DNA of 64,000 nucleotides from JBGSUZ01 sp964404895 (lineage in GTDB: Bacteria; Bacillota; Clostridia; Peptostreptococcales; Acidaminobacteraceae), in NCBI GenBank assembly GCA_964404895.1, contig CAYOLV010000002.1:248001-312000 (forward strand). The letters are read 5' to 3'. This document shows, piece by piece, positions 34,480 to 44,458 of this stretch. The notes under the pieces are model-generated. The model had not been told where the DNA came from. It saw only the letters and a list, made by a program, of their open reading frames with translations, and did not search any database. Position 1 is the first letter of the stretch. The number at the start of each line of letters is the position of its first letter. The position numbers and the translations under genes were made by a program.

Positions 34480-36509
34480 TAAAGTGTCACCACCCCTACG
34501 GATTGGATATCAATATCAGCCTCTATTTCATTATATGACAAAACAATCAAATCTGGTATATATTGATCAGTTAATCTTTTAAGATAAAATCTGACAATAG
34601 GTGCTGTAACAACGATAGGCTGTTCACCAATTTGTAAAAGGTTTTGGACTTGGACAGCAATATTGTTGAGTACCGATTGACTATTTACTGGATCTAATGA
34701 TAAATAAGAGTTCGTTCCATTTTGTTGGACAGAATCCATGAGCAAGTTTTCCAAATCTTGATCCAAAGTGACTACCTTGGCTGAACTCCCTTGAATATAA
34801 GTAGCTGTAATCATTCTACTTAGCTTTTGTCTCACATATTCCGTTAAAATATTCAAATCTTTAGTGGTCGGCGCATAGTCAGCAAGGGCTTCTAAAATAG
34901 AAATTAAATCTCTTACCGAAACCCCTTCTTTTAGGAGATTAGATAGTACTTTCTGCACGTCCCCAATACCCATATAAACGGGAATTAACTCGTCCACTAA
35001 AGTCGGATTATTCTCTTTGACATTGTCAATAAGCTGTTTAACCTCTTGTCTGCCAATTAACTCATGGGCGTGTCGCTTAATGACTTCAGTTAAATGCGTT
35101 GAAATAATAGACGATGGGTCAACCACCGTGTATCCAAAGATTTCTGCTTTTTCCCGTTCATCGGCAATAATCCATTTAGCAGGCAATCCAAAAGCAGGTT
35201 CGATTGTATCTATACCTGAAATTTCCCCTTCTACAGTTCCTGGATTCATTGCAAGAAAATGATCGAACATCACTGTTCCTTGGGCGACAACAGCCCCTTT
35301 TATTTTTATGATGTAGGCATTGGAGTTTAATTGAATATTGTCTCTAAGGCGTATCATAGGCACTACAATTCCATATTCAAGAGCGATTTGTCTTCGAATC
35401 ATAATTAATCTATCAAATAAATCGCCACCTTGATTGGGGTCGGCTAAAGGAATAACCCCGTAACCAAATTCTAGCTCAATCGGGTCTACTTGCAATAGTG
35501 GAATAATATTTTCAGGCTTTCTTAAAGATTCTACGTCTGGTTCTTCCTGTGATTCTGGTACTTCATCTACCGCATGCTTCACTTCATTGTACATTCGAAG
35601 ACCCAATAAAGCCAACATAATTGCTAAAGAAAAGAATGGAATATTTGGAAGAGGTGTAAATGCGCCCAATACAAAAAGGACACCACTTACAATAAATAAG
35701 ACTCTCGGTTCTCTAAAGAGTTGGCTGATTACATCTTTACCTAAACTAGATTCTGAAGCAGCTCTTGTTACTATAACACCTGTAGCGGTAGAAATCATAA
35801 GAGCGGGGATCTGACCCACTAGTCCATCACCAACGGTCAGCAAAGTAAAGCGAGACATAGACTCGCTAATGCTCAATCCCAGTCGTGTTGCCCCAATGGT
35901 GAAACCCGCTATAATATTAATCATTGTAATAATAATCGCTGCAATGGCATCCCCTTTTACAAATTTACTGGCACCATCCATTGCTCCAAAGAAATCTGCT
36001 TCTCTTTGGATTTTTAATCTTCTTACTTTTGCATCCATTTCAGTAATAAGTCCTGAGTTAAGGTCAGCATCAATAGCCATTTGCTTTCCTGGCATTGCAT
36101 CTAATGTAAATCTTGCTGCAACTTCTGAAACCCTTTCAGCACCTTTTGTAATAACCATAAACTGAATAATAATAATAATTAAGAAGATGATAATCCCTAC
36201 AATTGGGTCTCCTGCGATAACAAAATCCCCGAAAGCCTCAATAACGTCACCACCATCCCCCTTTGACAAAATATTTCTCGTTGTCGAAATATTTAAGGAT
36301 AAACGGAATAAAGTTGTTATTAATAATAGTGATGGGAATATCGAAAATTGTAAGGGTTCTGTATTGAACATGGAAATGATGAGAATCATTATCGATATTG
36401 CAATATTTAAACTTAATAAAAAGTCTAAAATCGCCAAAGGTACTGGGATGATGATCATAATAATCAGCATGACAACCATTATTGCAATAGAAACTTCTCC
36501 GTACTTCAT
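34479..36509 (-). CDS. flhA: Flagellar type III export gate protein FlhA
   Basis: FlhA forms the nonameric export gate ring. The N-terminal half has about eight membrane segments. The FHIPEP-type cytoplasmic loop has DAMPGKQMAIDADLNSGLI and READFFGAMDGASKFVKGDAIA. The C-terminal cytoplasmic domain (about 340-676) docks chaperone-substrate complexes. The length of 676 residues is typical. It lies between flhB and flhF. Confidence 0.97.
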   Translation of the reverse strand: MKYGEVSIAIMVVMLIIMIIIPVPLAILDFLLSLNIAISIMILIISMFNTEPLQFSIFPSLLLITTLFRLSLNISTTRNILSKGDGGDVIEAFGDFVIAGDPIVGIIIFLIIIIIQFMVITKGAERVSEVAARFTLDAMPGKQMAIDADLNSGLITEMDAKVRRLKIQREADFFGAMDGASKFVKGDAIAAIIITMINIIAGFTIGATRLGLSISESMSRFTLLTVGDGLVGQIPALMISTATGVIVTRAASESSLGKDVISQLFREPRVLFIVSGVLFVLGAFTPLPNIPFFSLAIMLALLGLRMYNEVKHAVDEVPESQEEPDVESLRKPENIIPLLQVDPIELEFGYGVIPLADPNQGGDLFDRLIMIRRQIALEYGIVVPMIRLRDNIQLNSNAYIIKIKGAVVAQGTVMFDHFLAMNPGTVEGEISGIDTIEPAFGLPAKWIIADEREKAEIFGYTVVDPSSIISTHLTEVIKRHAHELIGRQEVKQLIDNVKENNPTLVDELIPVYMGIGDVQKVLSNLLKEGVSVRDLISILEALADYAPTTKDLNILTEYVRQKLSRMITATYIQGSSAKVVTLDQDLENLLMDSVQQNGTNSYLSLDPVNSQSVLNNIAVQVQNLLQIGEQPIVVTAPIVRFYLKRLTDQYIPDLIVLSYNEIEADIDIQSVGVVTL

Positions 36510-36529
36510 AGAACAATCTCCAATCCAAC

Positions 36530-37609
36530 TTACTTTTTAATCTTATACACAAAGGCTAGAACTTCTGCTACAGCATGATATAAATCTTCAGGAATTGTTT
36601 TCCCAATGTCTACTGATGCAAATAGCTCTCTCGCCAAGGGCTTGTTCTCAACTATAGTAACATTATTTTCTTCAGCAACCTTCCTAATATTTTTAGCAAT
36701 TAGATCTTGTCCTTTTGCGATAACATAAGGGGCTGAAAATTTGTTCATGTCATATTTAACAGCAACAGCGAAATGAGTCGGATTTGTAATGATTACATCT
36801 GCTTTAGGTACTTCTTGCATCATTCGAGACATTGCCATCATCCGCTGTTTTTCTCTGATTTTTGCTTTGATTTGGGGATTCCCTTCCATCAACTTATACT
36901 CTTCTTTGACTTCTTCTTTGCTCATTCTTAAATCTTTCTCATTTTGCCATCGTTTATAGATAAAATCTACAACGCCTATGACCACAAGAATTAATGAAAT
37001 ACGAATGGATAAATTATAAACCAGATCCCAAATAACCAATCCAATTTTAATGGCATCCATACGCATCATTTCAACAATTAGTACCATTTTATCTTTTAGA
37101 TAGTTATATGCCACATAAGAAAGAATCAAAATTTTCGTTAGATTTTTAGCCAGTTCCACAAGGGAACGAATGGAGAACATTTGCTTAAATCCGTTGATGG
37201 GATTAAGTTTGTCTAACTTCATTTTAAGGGTTTCTGTTGTCACTAGAAATCCAACTTGCAGGTAATTCAACAACACGCCAATAACCATAGTACTCAGCAG
37301 AATCGGTGCTGTAATAATCAAAATATCTACAATCATTCTACCTAACATGATGCTGATATCTGTTGCATTATACATGTCATCCATGACGGGTGAATAATTT
37401 GAAAAATATAAATAGTCTTGCTGAAGTCTAGAAATGATAAATCCGCCAAATGAATTCAGTAAAATCATTGTCGCTAAAAATGTAAGGGACATGTTAAAAT
37501 CTTTGCTGAAAACAACTTGGCCTTTATTTCTAGTATCTGATTTCTTTTTCGAGGTCGCTTTCTCAGTCTTTTCGCCAAAGAGCTGCAGGTTAAACTTAAA
37601 TTGTTTCAT
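36530..37609 (-). CDS. flhB: Flagellar export switch protein FlhB
   Basis: FlhB switches export from hook to filament substrates by autocleavage. The protein begins EKTEKATSKKKSDTRNKGQV, typical of the family. Four membrane segments follow, then the cleavage motif NPTH in VIITNPTHFAVAVKYD and the end motif IPEDLYHAVAEVLAFVYKI. The length is 359 residues. It overlaps fliR by 4 bp. Confidence 0.97.
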   Translation of the reverse strand: MKQFKFNLQLFGEKTEKATSKKKSDTRNKGQVVFSKDFNMSLTFLATMILLNSFGGFIISRLQQDYLYFSNYSPVMDDMYNATDISIMLGRMIVDILIITAPILLSTMVIGVLLNYLQVGFLVTTETLKMKLDKLNPINGFKQMFSIRSLVELAKNLTKILILSYVAYNYLKDKMVLIVEMMRMDAIKIGLVIWDLVYNLSIRISLILVVIGVVDFIYKRWQNEKDLRMSKEEVKEEYKLMEGNPQIKAKIREKQRMMAMSRMMQEVPKADVIITNPTHFAVAVKYDMNKFSAPYVIAKGQDLIAKNIRKVAEENNVTIVENKPLARELFASVDIGKTIPEDLYHAVAEVLAFVYKIKK

Positions 37610-38385
37610 GAGCCTAGTCCTCTCATATACTCGTTCATCATTTGGAACATTTCACCAAATAAATCAATCATCTGATTGGCATAATATGGCATCAAAACTA
37701 AATATAAGATTAAACCTATTAAAATTTTTAGTGGCATACCCAGAACAAAAATATTCATTGAAGGCATTGCTTTAGATAAAAGGCCTAGTACCACGTCTAG
37801 AACCAGCATGGTCAATATAAATGGTGCAGATAGCTGAAACCCTATAATTAATGATGTTTGAATATAATCATTAAAGAGTAAAGCACCTGAAAAATCAAAA
37901 ATACCTGTTCCTATTGGTAATATCTTAAATGACTCCATAATCCCTTTGATTAATACATGGTGCATATCGGTTGCCAGAAAAATCATGACACCCAATAAGT
38001 ATAGTAAATTAGCAGATACAGGAATTTCTTGTTCATCTTGCGGACTGATGACTGAAATAATTGACAAGCCAATATTCATATCTATTATGGCACCGGCAAC
38101 ATAAACAGCATTTATGAATACTGATGAGATTAGTCCATACGATATGCCAATCATAAACTCAGATAAACAATAATAAGTCAGAGTTGTAAATGTACTGACG
38201 AGTCCTGCATCAAACTGATCAAAAGTCAAAGGCACCATAATCAAACTCAACATTAAAACCAGACCTACTTTAACCTGTATCGGAATATTGTTACTACTAA
38301 AAATTGGGACTGGTAGAAATATGCCCCCGATTCTGAAGAAAATAAGTATAGTTGCTAGGAGCCCTGCATCAGAAAAGAAATCCAT
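37606..38385 (-). CDS. fliR: Flagellar export apparatus protein FliR
   Basis: FliR is part of the FliPQR export pore. The protein is highly hydrophobic with about six membrane segments, FFRIGGIFLPVPIFSSNNIP near the start and a conserved NLLYLLGVMIFLATDMHHVLI stretch. The frame opens at 38418, but the ATG at 38385 (MDFFSDAGLL) with GGGGTGG upstream does not overlap fliQ and gives 259 residues, the usual size. Confidence 0.95.
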   Translation of the reverse strand: MDFFSDAGLLATILIFFRIGGIFLPVPIFSSNNIPIQVKVGLVLMLSLIMVPLTFDQFDAGLVSTFTTLTYYCLSEFMIGISYGLISSVFINAVYVAGAIIDMNIGLSIISVISPQDEQEIPVSANLLYLLGVMIFLATDMHHVLIKGIMESFKILPIGTGIFDFSGALLFNDYIQTSLIIGFQLSAPFILTMLVLDVVLGLLSKAMPSMNIFVLGMPLKILIGLILYLVLMPYYANQMIDLFGEMFQMMNEYMRGLGS

Positions 38386-38398
38386 TTTGCCACCCCAC

Positions 38399-38668
38399 TT
38401 AAAGCGGGACTTTGTCAATCATATTAAAAATGAACAATGTATATTCATTTAATTGCGACATCATCCAAGGACCAATTAAAATTAACATTAAGAAAATCAA
38501 CATAATTTTCGGAACATACGTTAGTGTCTGTTCTTGTATTTGCGTTGTGGCTTGGAAAATCGAAATCAAGAGTCCAACCACTAGGGACATAATTAACAGT
38601 GGTGCAGAAAGCAATAGAATCATTCTGACGGACTCGTTGAATGCTTCAATAATCATAGTCTCATCCAT
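38399..38668 (-). CDS. fliQ: Flagellar export apparatus protein FliQ
   Basis: FliQ is a small two-helix component of the export pore. It shows AFNESVRMILLLSAPLLIMSL and VGLLISIFQATTQIQEQTLTYVPKI. The frame opens at 38716 inside fliP, but the ATG at 38668 (MDETMIIEAF) has AGGTGA upstream and gives 89 residues, the standard length. It follows the fliP stop by 5 bp. Confidence 0.96.
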   Translation of the reverse strand: MDETMIIEAFNESVRMILLLSAPLLIMSLVVGLLISIFQATTQIQEQTLTYVPKIMLIFLMLILIGPWMMSQLNEYTLFIFNMIDKVPL

Positions 38669-38673
38669 CAGAA

Positions 38674-39429
38674 TCACCTCACAGTCAGAATCATTTTTTC
38701 TACCAGCAGATTCCAACCATCTACCATTATAAACAACAGTATTTTAAACGGCATGGATATCATAACTGGCGGTAACATCATCATCCCCAGGGACATTAAG
38801 ACCGAGGAAACAACCATATCAATTACGATAAAAGGTAAGAATAACAAAAAGCCGATTTCAAACCCTGTTTTAATTTCGCTTAAAATAAATGCAGGGATTA
38901 AAGCGGTTGTAGGTATATCATCATATTTTTCAACATCTTCTATTTTGCTCATGTCAACAAATAAGGCTAAGTCTTTGGTCCTTACTTGCTTTAACATAAA
39001 TTCTCTTAGCGGATCCATGGCCCTTTTAAATGCTTCTTCTTGTTTAATTTCCCCACTGACGAAGGGATCATAAGCTTCTGTTTTCATTTCCGTAAAGACC
39101 GGTGCCATAACAAAAAAAGTCAGAAATAAAGCCAATCCAATCAACACCTGATTTGGAGGTACTGTCTGGAGGGACAGTGCTTTTCTGACAAACGAGAATA
39201 CTATAATAAAGCGCGTAAAACATGTTGTCATCAGTAAGATAGAAGGCGCTATTGTAAGAATTGTAAGCAATATAATTATTTGGATATTGCCAGCTGTCTG
39301 CTGGTTTGTACCTGTTGGCGAAACGTTTAAATTAACAGTTGGCACTGTTGAAGTAGCAAACGTCGGAATTGATAAACCTACAAGTAAAACAATTAACAAA
39401 AAGAATGTCCATTTCAACTTTTTTCCCAT
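38674..39429 (-). CDS. fliP: Flagellar export apparatus protein FliP
   Basis: FliP forms the core of the export pore. A cleavable signal-like N terminus (KKLKWTFFLLIVLLVGLSIPTFA) is followed by the family signatures TCFTRFIIVFSFVRKAL, PPNQVLIGLALFLTFFVM, a periplasmic loop ending in RAMDPLREFML and IPAFILSEIKTGFEIGFLLFLPF. The length of 251 residues is typical. It lies between fliO and fliQ. Confidence 0.97.
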   Translation of the reverse strand: MGKKLKWTFFLLIVLLVGLSIPTFATSTVPTVNLNVSPTGTNQQTAGNIQIIILLTILTIAPSILLMTTCFTRFIIVFSFVRKALSLQTVPPNQVLIGLALFLTFFVMAPVFTEMKTEAYDPFVSGEIKQEEAFKRAMDPLREFMLKQVRTKDLALFVDMSKIEDVEKYDDIPTTALIPAFILSEIKTGFEIGFLLFLPFIVIDMVVSSVLMSLGMMMLPPVMISMPFKILLFIMVDGWNLLVEKMILTVR

Positions 39430-39453
39430 AATAGATTTCCTAACCTGATCACA

Positions 39454-39855
39454 TTATTTTTTCTCTTCGTTTTTCTTTATCAGCTTGGTCAGCAGATTTT
39501 GAAATTCGGGTACTGCATTTAAATTCTCCTCGTCAGGATAAACCAAGTCATCTCGACGATCTAATAAAATCGTTCTCCCTTTATCATTGACCAGAATATA
39601 ATAAACGCCTTGTACCTCAACAATTGTCATTGCTGACTGTTGATTGATATACAGGCGCTCTTTAACTTTCCCAGTATGAAAAGGTGCGCGGTAAGGACTT
39701 TTTGCTAATAAATATTTCGATAAATAGTAAGCACCTGCCATTAAAGCTATAAAAAGAAATAGATTCAGTACAGTTCCATAATTTACCTTGTAAAACAAGG
39801 CAAACCAACTTGCTTGATTTGCCCCGTTTATTAATATGGGGTTGTAAACGTACAT
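39454..39855 (-). CDS. fliO: Flagellar biosynthetic protein FliO
   Basis: FliO is a scaffold for assembling the FliPQR pore. One membrane segment (NLFLFIALMAGAYYLSKYLLAK, about residues 30-51) is followed by a small cytoplasmic beta domain (KERLYINQQSAMTIVEVQGVYYILVND) and a charged tail. It has 133 residues. Sequence similarity in this family is low, so the call relies on topology, the beta-domain pattern and its place directly before fliP. Confidence 0.88.
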   Translation of the reverse strand: MYVYNPILINGANQASWFALFYKVNYGTVLNLFLFIALMAGAYYLSKYLLAKSPYRAPFHTGKVKERLYINQQSAMTIVEVQGVYYILVNDKGRTILLDRRDDLVYPDEENLNAVPEFQNLLTKLIKKNEEKK

Positions 39856-39873
39856 ATTAACAACTCCCCTACA

Positions 39874-40236
39874 TTATCCTAAAACTTTTTTTACAGCTTC
39901 AATGACACGATCCGCTTGGAAAGGCTTAACAATAAAGTCTCTAGCACCCGCTTGAATCGATTCAATTACCATAGCTTGTTGTCCCATAGCGGAGCACATG
40001 ATGATTTTTGCAGCTGGATCCTGCTTTTTAATTTCCTTAACTGCTTGGATCCCGTCAACTTCTGGCATCGTAATGTCCATGATGACTAGGTCAGGCTTCA
40101 ATTCTTTAAACTTCTCAATAGCCTTTTGACCATTTTCAGCTTCCCCTAAAACGTCATAGCCGTTTTTAGTCAATACATCCCTAATCATCATTCTCATAAA
40201 TGCTGCATCGTCCACGATTAAAATTCCATTTGCCAT
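39874..40236 (-). CDS. cheY: Chemotaxis response regulator CheY
   Basis: This stand-alone receiver domain has the acidic pair Asp9-Asp10, phospho-acceptor Asp54 (LVIMDITMPEVDG), the conserved Thr/Ser region IIMCSAMGQQ and Lys in DFIVKPF. It has 120 residues. Phosphorylated CheY binds FliM/FliY to control motor rotation. It lies next to fliY, the C-ring phosphatase, which matches Bacillus gene order. Confidence 0.97.
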   Translation of the reverse strand: MANGILIVDDAAFMRMMIRDVLTKNGYDVLGEAENGQKAIEKFKELKPDLVIMDITMPEVDGIQAVKEIKKQDPAAKIIMCSAMGQQAMVIESIQAGARDFIVKPFQADRVIEAVKKVLG

Positions 40237-40268
40237 GTTGGCTCCTCCTTAGTTAGAATAGCTAAACA

Positions 40269-41426
40269 CTAGCCATTTGCTTTTCTTTGATTTGTTAAGA
40301 TTTCTGTTATTCTTATACCATAATTTTCATCAACAACAACAACTTCGCCTTTTGCAATAATTTTGCCGTTTGCCAAAACATCTAATGATTCTCCCACTAG
40401 CTTGTCAAGCTCTACAACAGTTCCTATGCCAAAATCTAATATCTCACTGATTCTCTTAGAGGCTCTACCGAGTTCCACAGTAATTTCCATAGGCACATCT
40501 TTGATCAGATCAATATCCGTTGCATACACAACAGTTGCAGGGGATTCATCAAAACTTTCAAACGCTAAAGGCATTGCATTGACAGGATTCTGTCTCGGTT
40601 GCTGTACGCCAGTAGATGTATACTGATCTACATTTTGTGCCGGAATTGGCGCAGCTTGCTTTGGCGCTGCTGCAGGGCTTGGTGCACTGTTTGGAGCGCT
40701 CGCTTTCTCAGTTTGACTTGGCGCTTCAACCACAGACTCTAGTTGCTGCATACTTTGTCTCATTAAACTAGATACCATTTGTTTAGCAAATCTAACAGGT
40801 ATTACTTGCATTATTTCACTATCGATCAAATCGCCGACCGTCATTTTAAATGCAATCTTTACCAGAGGCTCACTCAAATCAATTTCAAATACGCTTAAAT
40901 CAATATTTGTGATACTTTCGTAAAATGCTTCAGGAGGTGAAATATCAATTTTATCCCCTAACATTTCTGAGAGTGAAGTCGATGAAGACCCAATCATTTG
41001 GTTCATAGCTTCACTAATTGCGCTAAGGTGCAAATCTGTTAATTCTGATTCAGCAGTGTTAGTTCCGTCTCCACCCATCATTAAATCGGTTATGACCTTA
41101 ACATCATGCTCTTTCAAAATTAAAATATTGCTACCCTCAATGCCATACCTATATTTTATATTTATTAGTACGCATGGGTCAATAAAATCTTCAGATAAAG
41201 TGGTAATATTTGTTTCAAAAACTCTTGGAGTCGTAATGGTTACTTTTTGGCCTAGTAAAGTAAAGAGCGTTGTAGCAGCTGTTCCCATACTAATATTTCC
41301 AATTTCACCAATTGCGTCTTTTTCTTCATCACTCAAGAAACTCTGTGGTTCGCTTGCCGATGCCGAATCAGATGGCGATCCATTGAGTAGCGCATCTATT
41401 TCTTCTTGCGAAAGCATGTCTGCCAT
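40269..41426 (-). CDS. fliY: C-ring protein and CheY-P phosphatase FliY (FliN-type)
   Basis: The N-terminal peptide MLSQEEIDALLNG is a CheY-P-binding motif. A CheC-like phosphatase domain follows with both active-site helices (DAIGEIGNISMGTAATTL and ISEAMNQMIGSSSTSL). A Pro/Ala/Gln-rich linker (about 235-280) leads to a C-terminal FliN/SpoA domain with VELGRASKRISEILDFGIGT. The length of 385 residues matches FliY rather than short FliN. Its start is one base from the fliM stop. Confidence 0.95.
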   Translation of the reverse strand: MADMLSQEEIDALLNGSPSDSASASEPQSFLSDEEKDAIGEIGNISMGTAATTLFTLLGQKVTITTPRVFETNITTLSEDFIDPCVLINIKYRYGIEGSNILILKEHDVKVITDLMMGGDGTNTAESELTDLHLSAISEAMNQMIGSSSTSLSEMLGDKIDISPPEAFYESITNIDLSVFEIDLSEPLVKIAFKMTVGDLIDSEIMQVIPVRFAKQMVSSLMRQSMQQLESVVEAPSQTEKASAPNSAPSPAAAPKQAAPIPAQNVDQYTSTGVQQPRQNPVNAMPLAFESFDESPATVVYATDIDLIKDVPMEITVELGRASKRISEILDFGIGTVVELDKLVGESLDVLANGKIIAKGEVVVVDENYGIRITEILTNQRKANG

Positions 41427-41427
41427 A

Positions 41428-42423
41428 TTAATCCTCTCCTTCCGATGCGGTATCCGTTATTTTTAAGGCAACTTTCTTATTTTTTATACCCGGTTTACCA
41501 AAGAATTTAAGTTCATTTCCAATATAGAGTTCGAAAGGTTCTTCCACATGCTTATCAAGAATGACGACATCACCTGTTCTTAAAGTCAATAACTCACCAA
41601 CAGTAATGACGGACCTTCCAATCACCGTATTGATTGACACTTTAGATTTAGAAATATTCTTTTCTAAGGCCTTCTTCTCAACTTCAGAGATTTCTTTTTT
41701 TCCACTAGTTGAGAACCATAGTCTCGAACTTAAACTGGCTAGAATAGGCTCTATGACCACGTGAGGGATACATATGTTGAGCATGCCTTCTGTCTCCCCT
41801 ATTTTAAGGTTCAAAGTAATCAAGGCAATGGATTCACTTGGAGAAACAATTTGTGCGAACTGAGAATTTGTTTCGATTCGCTCTAACTTTGGTTTGATTT
41901 CTATAATATTGCCCCAAGGTTCCTTGAGCAAATTAATGAACTTGACCAATATATTTTTAAGTAACGTAAGTTCGATTTCAGTCAAGGAACGATGTTCTTT
42001 TTTCCCTTGTTGAATACCAGAACCGCCTAAGATTCGCTCGATCATAGTATATGCCATATCTGTCGCTACGTCGATGATAATTTGCCCATCTAGTGGTGCG
42101 AAATCTACAATACCTAGAATACATGGATTGGATATTGAGTTGCTAAACTCGTTGTAAATCAAACTTTGAACAGATAGTACTTCTACCTCTACAAAAGTTC
42201 TAAGATAACCCGACAAGAAGTTGTTCATTAATCTTGAAAAATTTTCATGTATAATTTCTAAAGTTCTCAATTGATCTTTTGCAAATTTGTCTGGACGAGT
42301 AAAGTCGTATTTCCGTACCTTTTTCTCACTGGATTCATCTTCGATTTCTTTTACGTTGACTTCACCAGTACTCAGGGCGGCCAGCAGGTCGTCTATCTCA
42401 TTTTGCGATAATACATCAGACAC
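41428..42423 (-). CDS. fliM: Flagellar motor switch protein FliM
   Basis: FliM joins the FliG ring to FliY/N and receives CheY-P. The N-terminal LSQNEIDDLLAAL motif binds CheY-P. The CheC-like middle domain has YDFTRPDKFAKDQLRTLEIIHENFSR and the C-terminal SpoA domain has VGELLTLRTGDVVILDKHVEEPFELYIG. The length of 331 residues is normal. Confidence 0.97.
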   Translation of the reverse strand: MSDVLSQNEIDDLLAALSTGEVNVKEIEDESSEKKVRKYDFTRPDKFAKDQLRTLEIIHENFSRLMNNFLSGYLRTFVEVEVLSVQSLIYNEFSNSISNPCILGIVDFAPLDGQIIIDVATDMAYTMIERILGGSGIQQGKKEHRSLTEIELTLLKNILVKFINLLKEPWGNIIEIKPKLERIETNSQFAQIVSPSESIALITLNLKIGETEGMLNICIPHVVIEPILASLSSRLWFSTSGKKEISEVEKKALEKNISKSKVSINTVIGRSVITVGELLTLRTGDVVILDKHVEEPFELYIGNELKFFGKPGIKNKKVALKITDTASEGED

Positions 42424-42459
42424 TTACGTCACCTCCTTTCAGGATTAAGTGTATACAGA

Positions 42460-42885
42460 CTATCCTTGAACAATGAATTGTAAAAAGTAAATATTCGTAA
42501 TTGTTTCAGCGTCTGTACCTAGCGTTTCAATAAAAATGTCTTTTAAATCTTCTCTAGCACGTTCCTGTCCATTGGCTTTATTGAGTGTCTCATAGTCAAT
42601 ATCTCTAAAATACTCATACACATTGTTGACTAATTTTGATTTGTTTTTTTCAAACTCAGTAATCAACTCTGCGTTTGTATACTCAATACTGATTTGAATT
42701 TTTAAGATTTTACCAGGATCTTTGATGTTTGTATACATCTCATCCATTTGATATTCAGAATAGACGATTTCTGGTTCTTTTTGATCTTTATTGCCTAAAA
42801 GCATTACTGCGCCAACGCCACCGCCTATTAGAACAACTACCACAACAGCAATAATAATAATCATAGACTTTTTCATATTAAACAC
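42460..42885 (-). CDS. fliL: Flagellar basal body-associated protein FliL
   Basis: FliL surrounds the stator and supports torque. One N-terminal membrane segment (IIIIAVVVVVLIGGGVGAVMLL) is followed by an extracellular domain with KILKIQISIEYTN and the closing INIYFLQFIVQG-type strand (here NIYFLQFIVQG). It has 141 residues. It lies between motB and fliM. Confidence 0.92.
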   Translation of the reverse strand: MFNMKKSMIIIIAVVVVVLIGGGVGAVMLLGNKDQKEPEIVYSEYQMDEMYTNIKDPGKILKIQISIEYTNAELITEFEKNKSKLVNNVYEYFRDIDYETLNKANGQERAREDLKDIFIETLGTDAETITNIYFLQFIVQG

Positions 42886-42893
42886 CCCTTCTG

Positions 42894-43655
42894 TTAATTT
42901 TCATCTGAACTGCCCTGCGGGCTATTAGCTTCTTCTATGGAACTCAGCACAACGATATCTACTCTTCTATTCTTAGCTCTTCCATTAGCATCCGCATTAG
43001 AAGCTATAGGGTGATATTCTCCATAACCTGAAGCTGACAATCGTTCAGAACTCACTTTGATGCTTGCTATGAGGTACTTAATCACGTTGGTGGATCTAGC
43101 TGTAGATAACTCCCAGTTAGAAGGATATCTGTAGGAATTAATTGGTACATTATCTGTATGTCCTTCAACTCGAATCATACTGTTTAAGTAATCTTTCTTG
43201 TTTAAGACTTGACCGATTGTGTTAAGTGAAATTAAAGCTTCCCTCTTGATCTCAGCACTTCCTGAGTCGAATAAAACATTATCCGGCAAGCGGATTACTA
43301 AGCCTCTGGCTTCTACATTTATTTCAATATCTTTGGAAAGTTTGCCTTTGCCAATCTCTTTTTGAAGTTCTTCTTTTAGCTTTTCCATCGATTCTAATTG
43401 AACTGTTTGAGAGGTAGACTGATTCTTTTCTGGCATGCCTTGAAATTGCATCGTTGACTGAGACATGGATGTTCCACCAGGCAAAATACCGGCTGAACCT
43501 TGGAAAGAAACCATTAGTGCTTCAAACTTTTGAGCATCTGTACTAGACATTGCAAACAAGAGTACAAAGAAGCACATCAACAGTGTAACTAGGTCACCAT
43601 AGGTAAGCATATACTCGGGAGCACCCGCTTTGCATTCTGGACATTTTTTATCCAT
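42894..43655 (-). CDS. motB: Flagellar stator protein MotB
   Basis: MotB forms the ion channel with MotA and anchors it to peptidoglycan. A short cytoplasmic CPEC segment leads to the single membrane helix with the conserved ion-binding Asp in MLTYGDLVTLLMCFFVLLFA. The C-terminal OmpA-like domain has VEGHTDNVPIN, NWELSTARSTNVIKYLI and GYGEYHPIASN and KNRRVDIVVL. The frame opens with GTG at 43667; the ATG at 43655 (MDKKCPEC) is preferred. It overlaps the motA end by 8 bp. I cannot tell proton from sodium use. Confidence 0.95.
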   Translation of the reverse strand: MDKKCPECKAGAPEYMLTYGDLVTLLMCFFVLLFAMSSTDAQKFEALMVSFQGSAGILPGGTSMSQSTMQFQGMPEKNQSTSQTVQLESMEKLKEELQKEIGKGKLSKDIEINVEARGLVIRLPDNVLFDSGSAEIKREALISLNTIGQVLNKKDYLNSMIRVEGHTDNVPINSYRYPSNWELSTARSTNVIKYLIASIKVSSERLSASGYGEYHPIASNADANGRAKNRRVDIVVLSSIEEANSPQGSSDEN

Positions 43656-44436
43656 TATCCGCTTCACTTCCTTGTGGAGTCATTTTCTTCCTTTGCGCAG
43701 GCGACATGAAGGATTTTAACTTTTCCTCAATAATTCTTGGGTTTTCTCCAGCTTGAATAGATAACAAACCTTCAATCATTACTTGTTTCACTAACATTTC
43801 ATCCGCACTTTTAATGCCTAATTTTGTTGCAAAGGGTATGTAAACCAAATTTGCTGCAAAAGAACCATAAAATGTCGTAATCAAGGCTACCGCCATTGAG
43901 GGTCCAATGGAACTTGGATCTGCCATATTGTAAAGCATAAGTACAAGTCCAATCAGCGTACCAATCATACCAAAGGCCGGAGTTACTGAACCCAATACCT
44001 CAAACATGGCTCGGTTTGTCTTATGACGCTCTTCCATGTTTGCTGCATCCGTCTCCAAAATATTTTTTACCAACTCAGGATCCGTGCCATCTACAATCAG
44101 CATAACGCCCTTTTGCAAAAACTCATCTTGAATTTCACTTACAGCTTCTTCCAGAGCTAGGAGCCCTTCTCTTCTGGCAACATTTGCCAAGTCAATAATT
44201 TTCTTAATAATGCTTTCCAAATCCAATTTTTTATCGGTAAACACCTTTGAGAGCACCGTCCCTATAGTGGTTACATTTGATAGTGGAAAGGAAATAACGA
44301 AAGAACAAATACCACCAAAGAATACAATCAGAAAGGATGGCAAATCCCAGAAATACTTAATTGGTCCTGCATACATAATACTGCCTATGATTACTACCAT
44401 TCCCAGTACAAGACCTAAAACCGATGCTAAATCCAC
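43648..44436 (-). CDS. motA: Flagellar stator protein MotA
   Basis: MotA has four membrane helices and a cytoplasmic loop that pushes on FliG. DLASVLGLVLGMVVIIGSIMYAGP opens the protein. The loop has RREGLLALEEAVSEIQDEFLQKG, and TPAFGMIGTLIGLVLML and AVALITTFYGSFAANLVYIPFATKL are the last helices. The frame opens at 44445, but the GTG at 44436 (start MDLAS) fits homologues and has AGAGG 8 nt upstream, giving 262 residues. Confidence 0.95.
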   Translation of the reverse strand: MDLASVLGLVLGMVVIIGSIMYAGPIKYFWDLPSFLIVFFGGICSFVISFPLSNVTTIGTVLSKVFTDKKLDLESIIKKIIDLANVARREGLLALEEAVSEIQDEFLQKGVMLIVDGTDPELVKNILETDAANMEERHKTNRAMFEVLGSVTPAFGMIGTLIGLVLMLYNMADPSSIGPSMAVALITTFYGSFAANLVYIPFATKLGIKSADEMLVKQVMIEGLLSIQAGENPRIIEEKLKSFMSPAQRKKMTPQGSEADNG

Positions 44437-44458
44437 AATCGTCACCTCTGCTTAATAA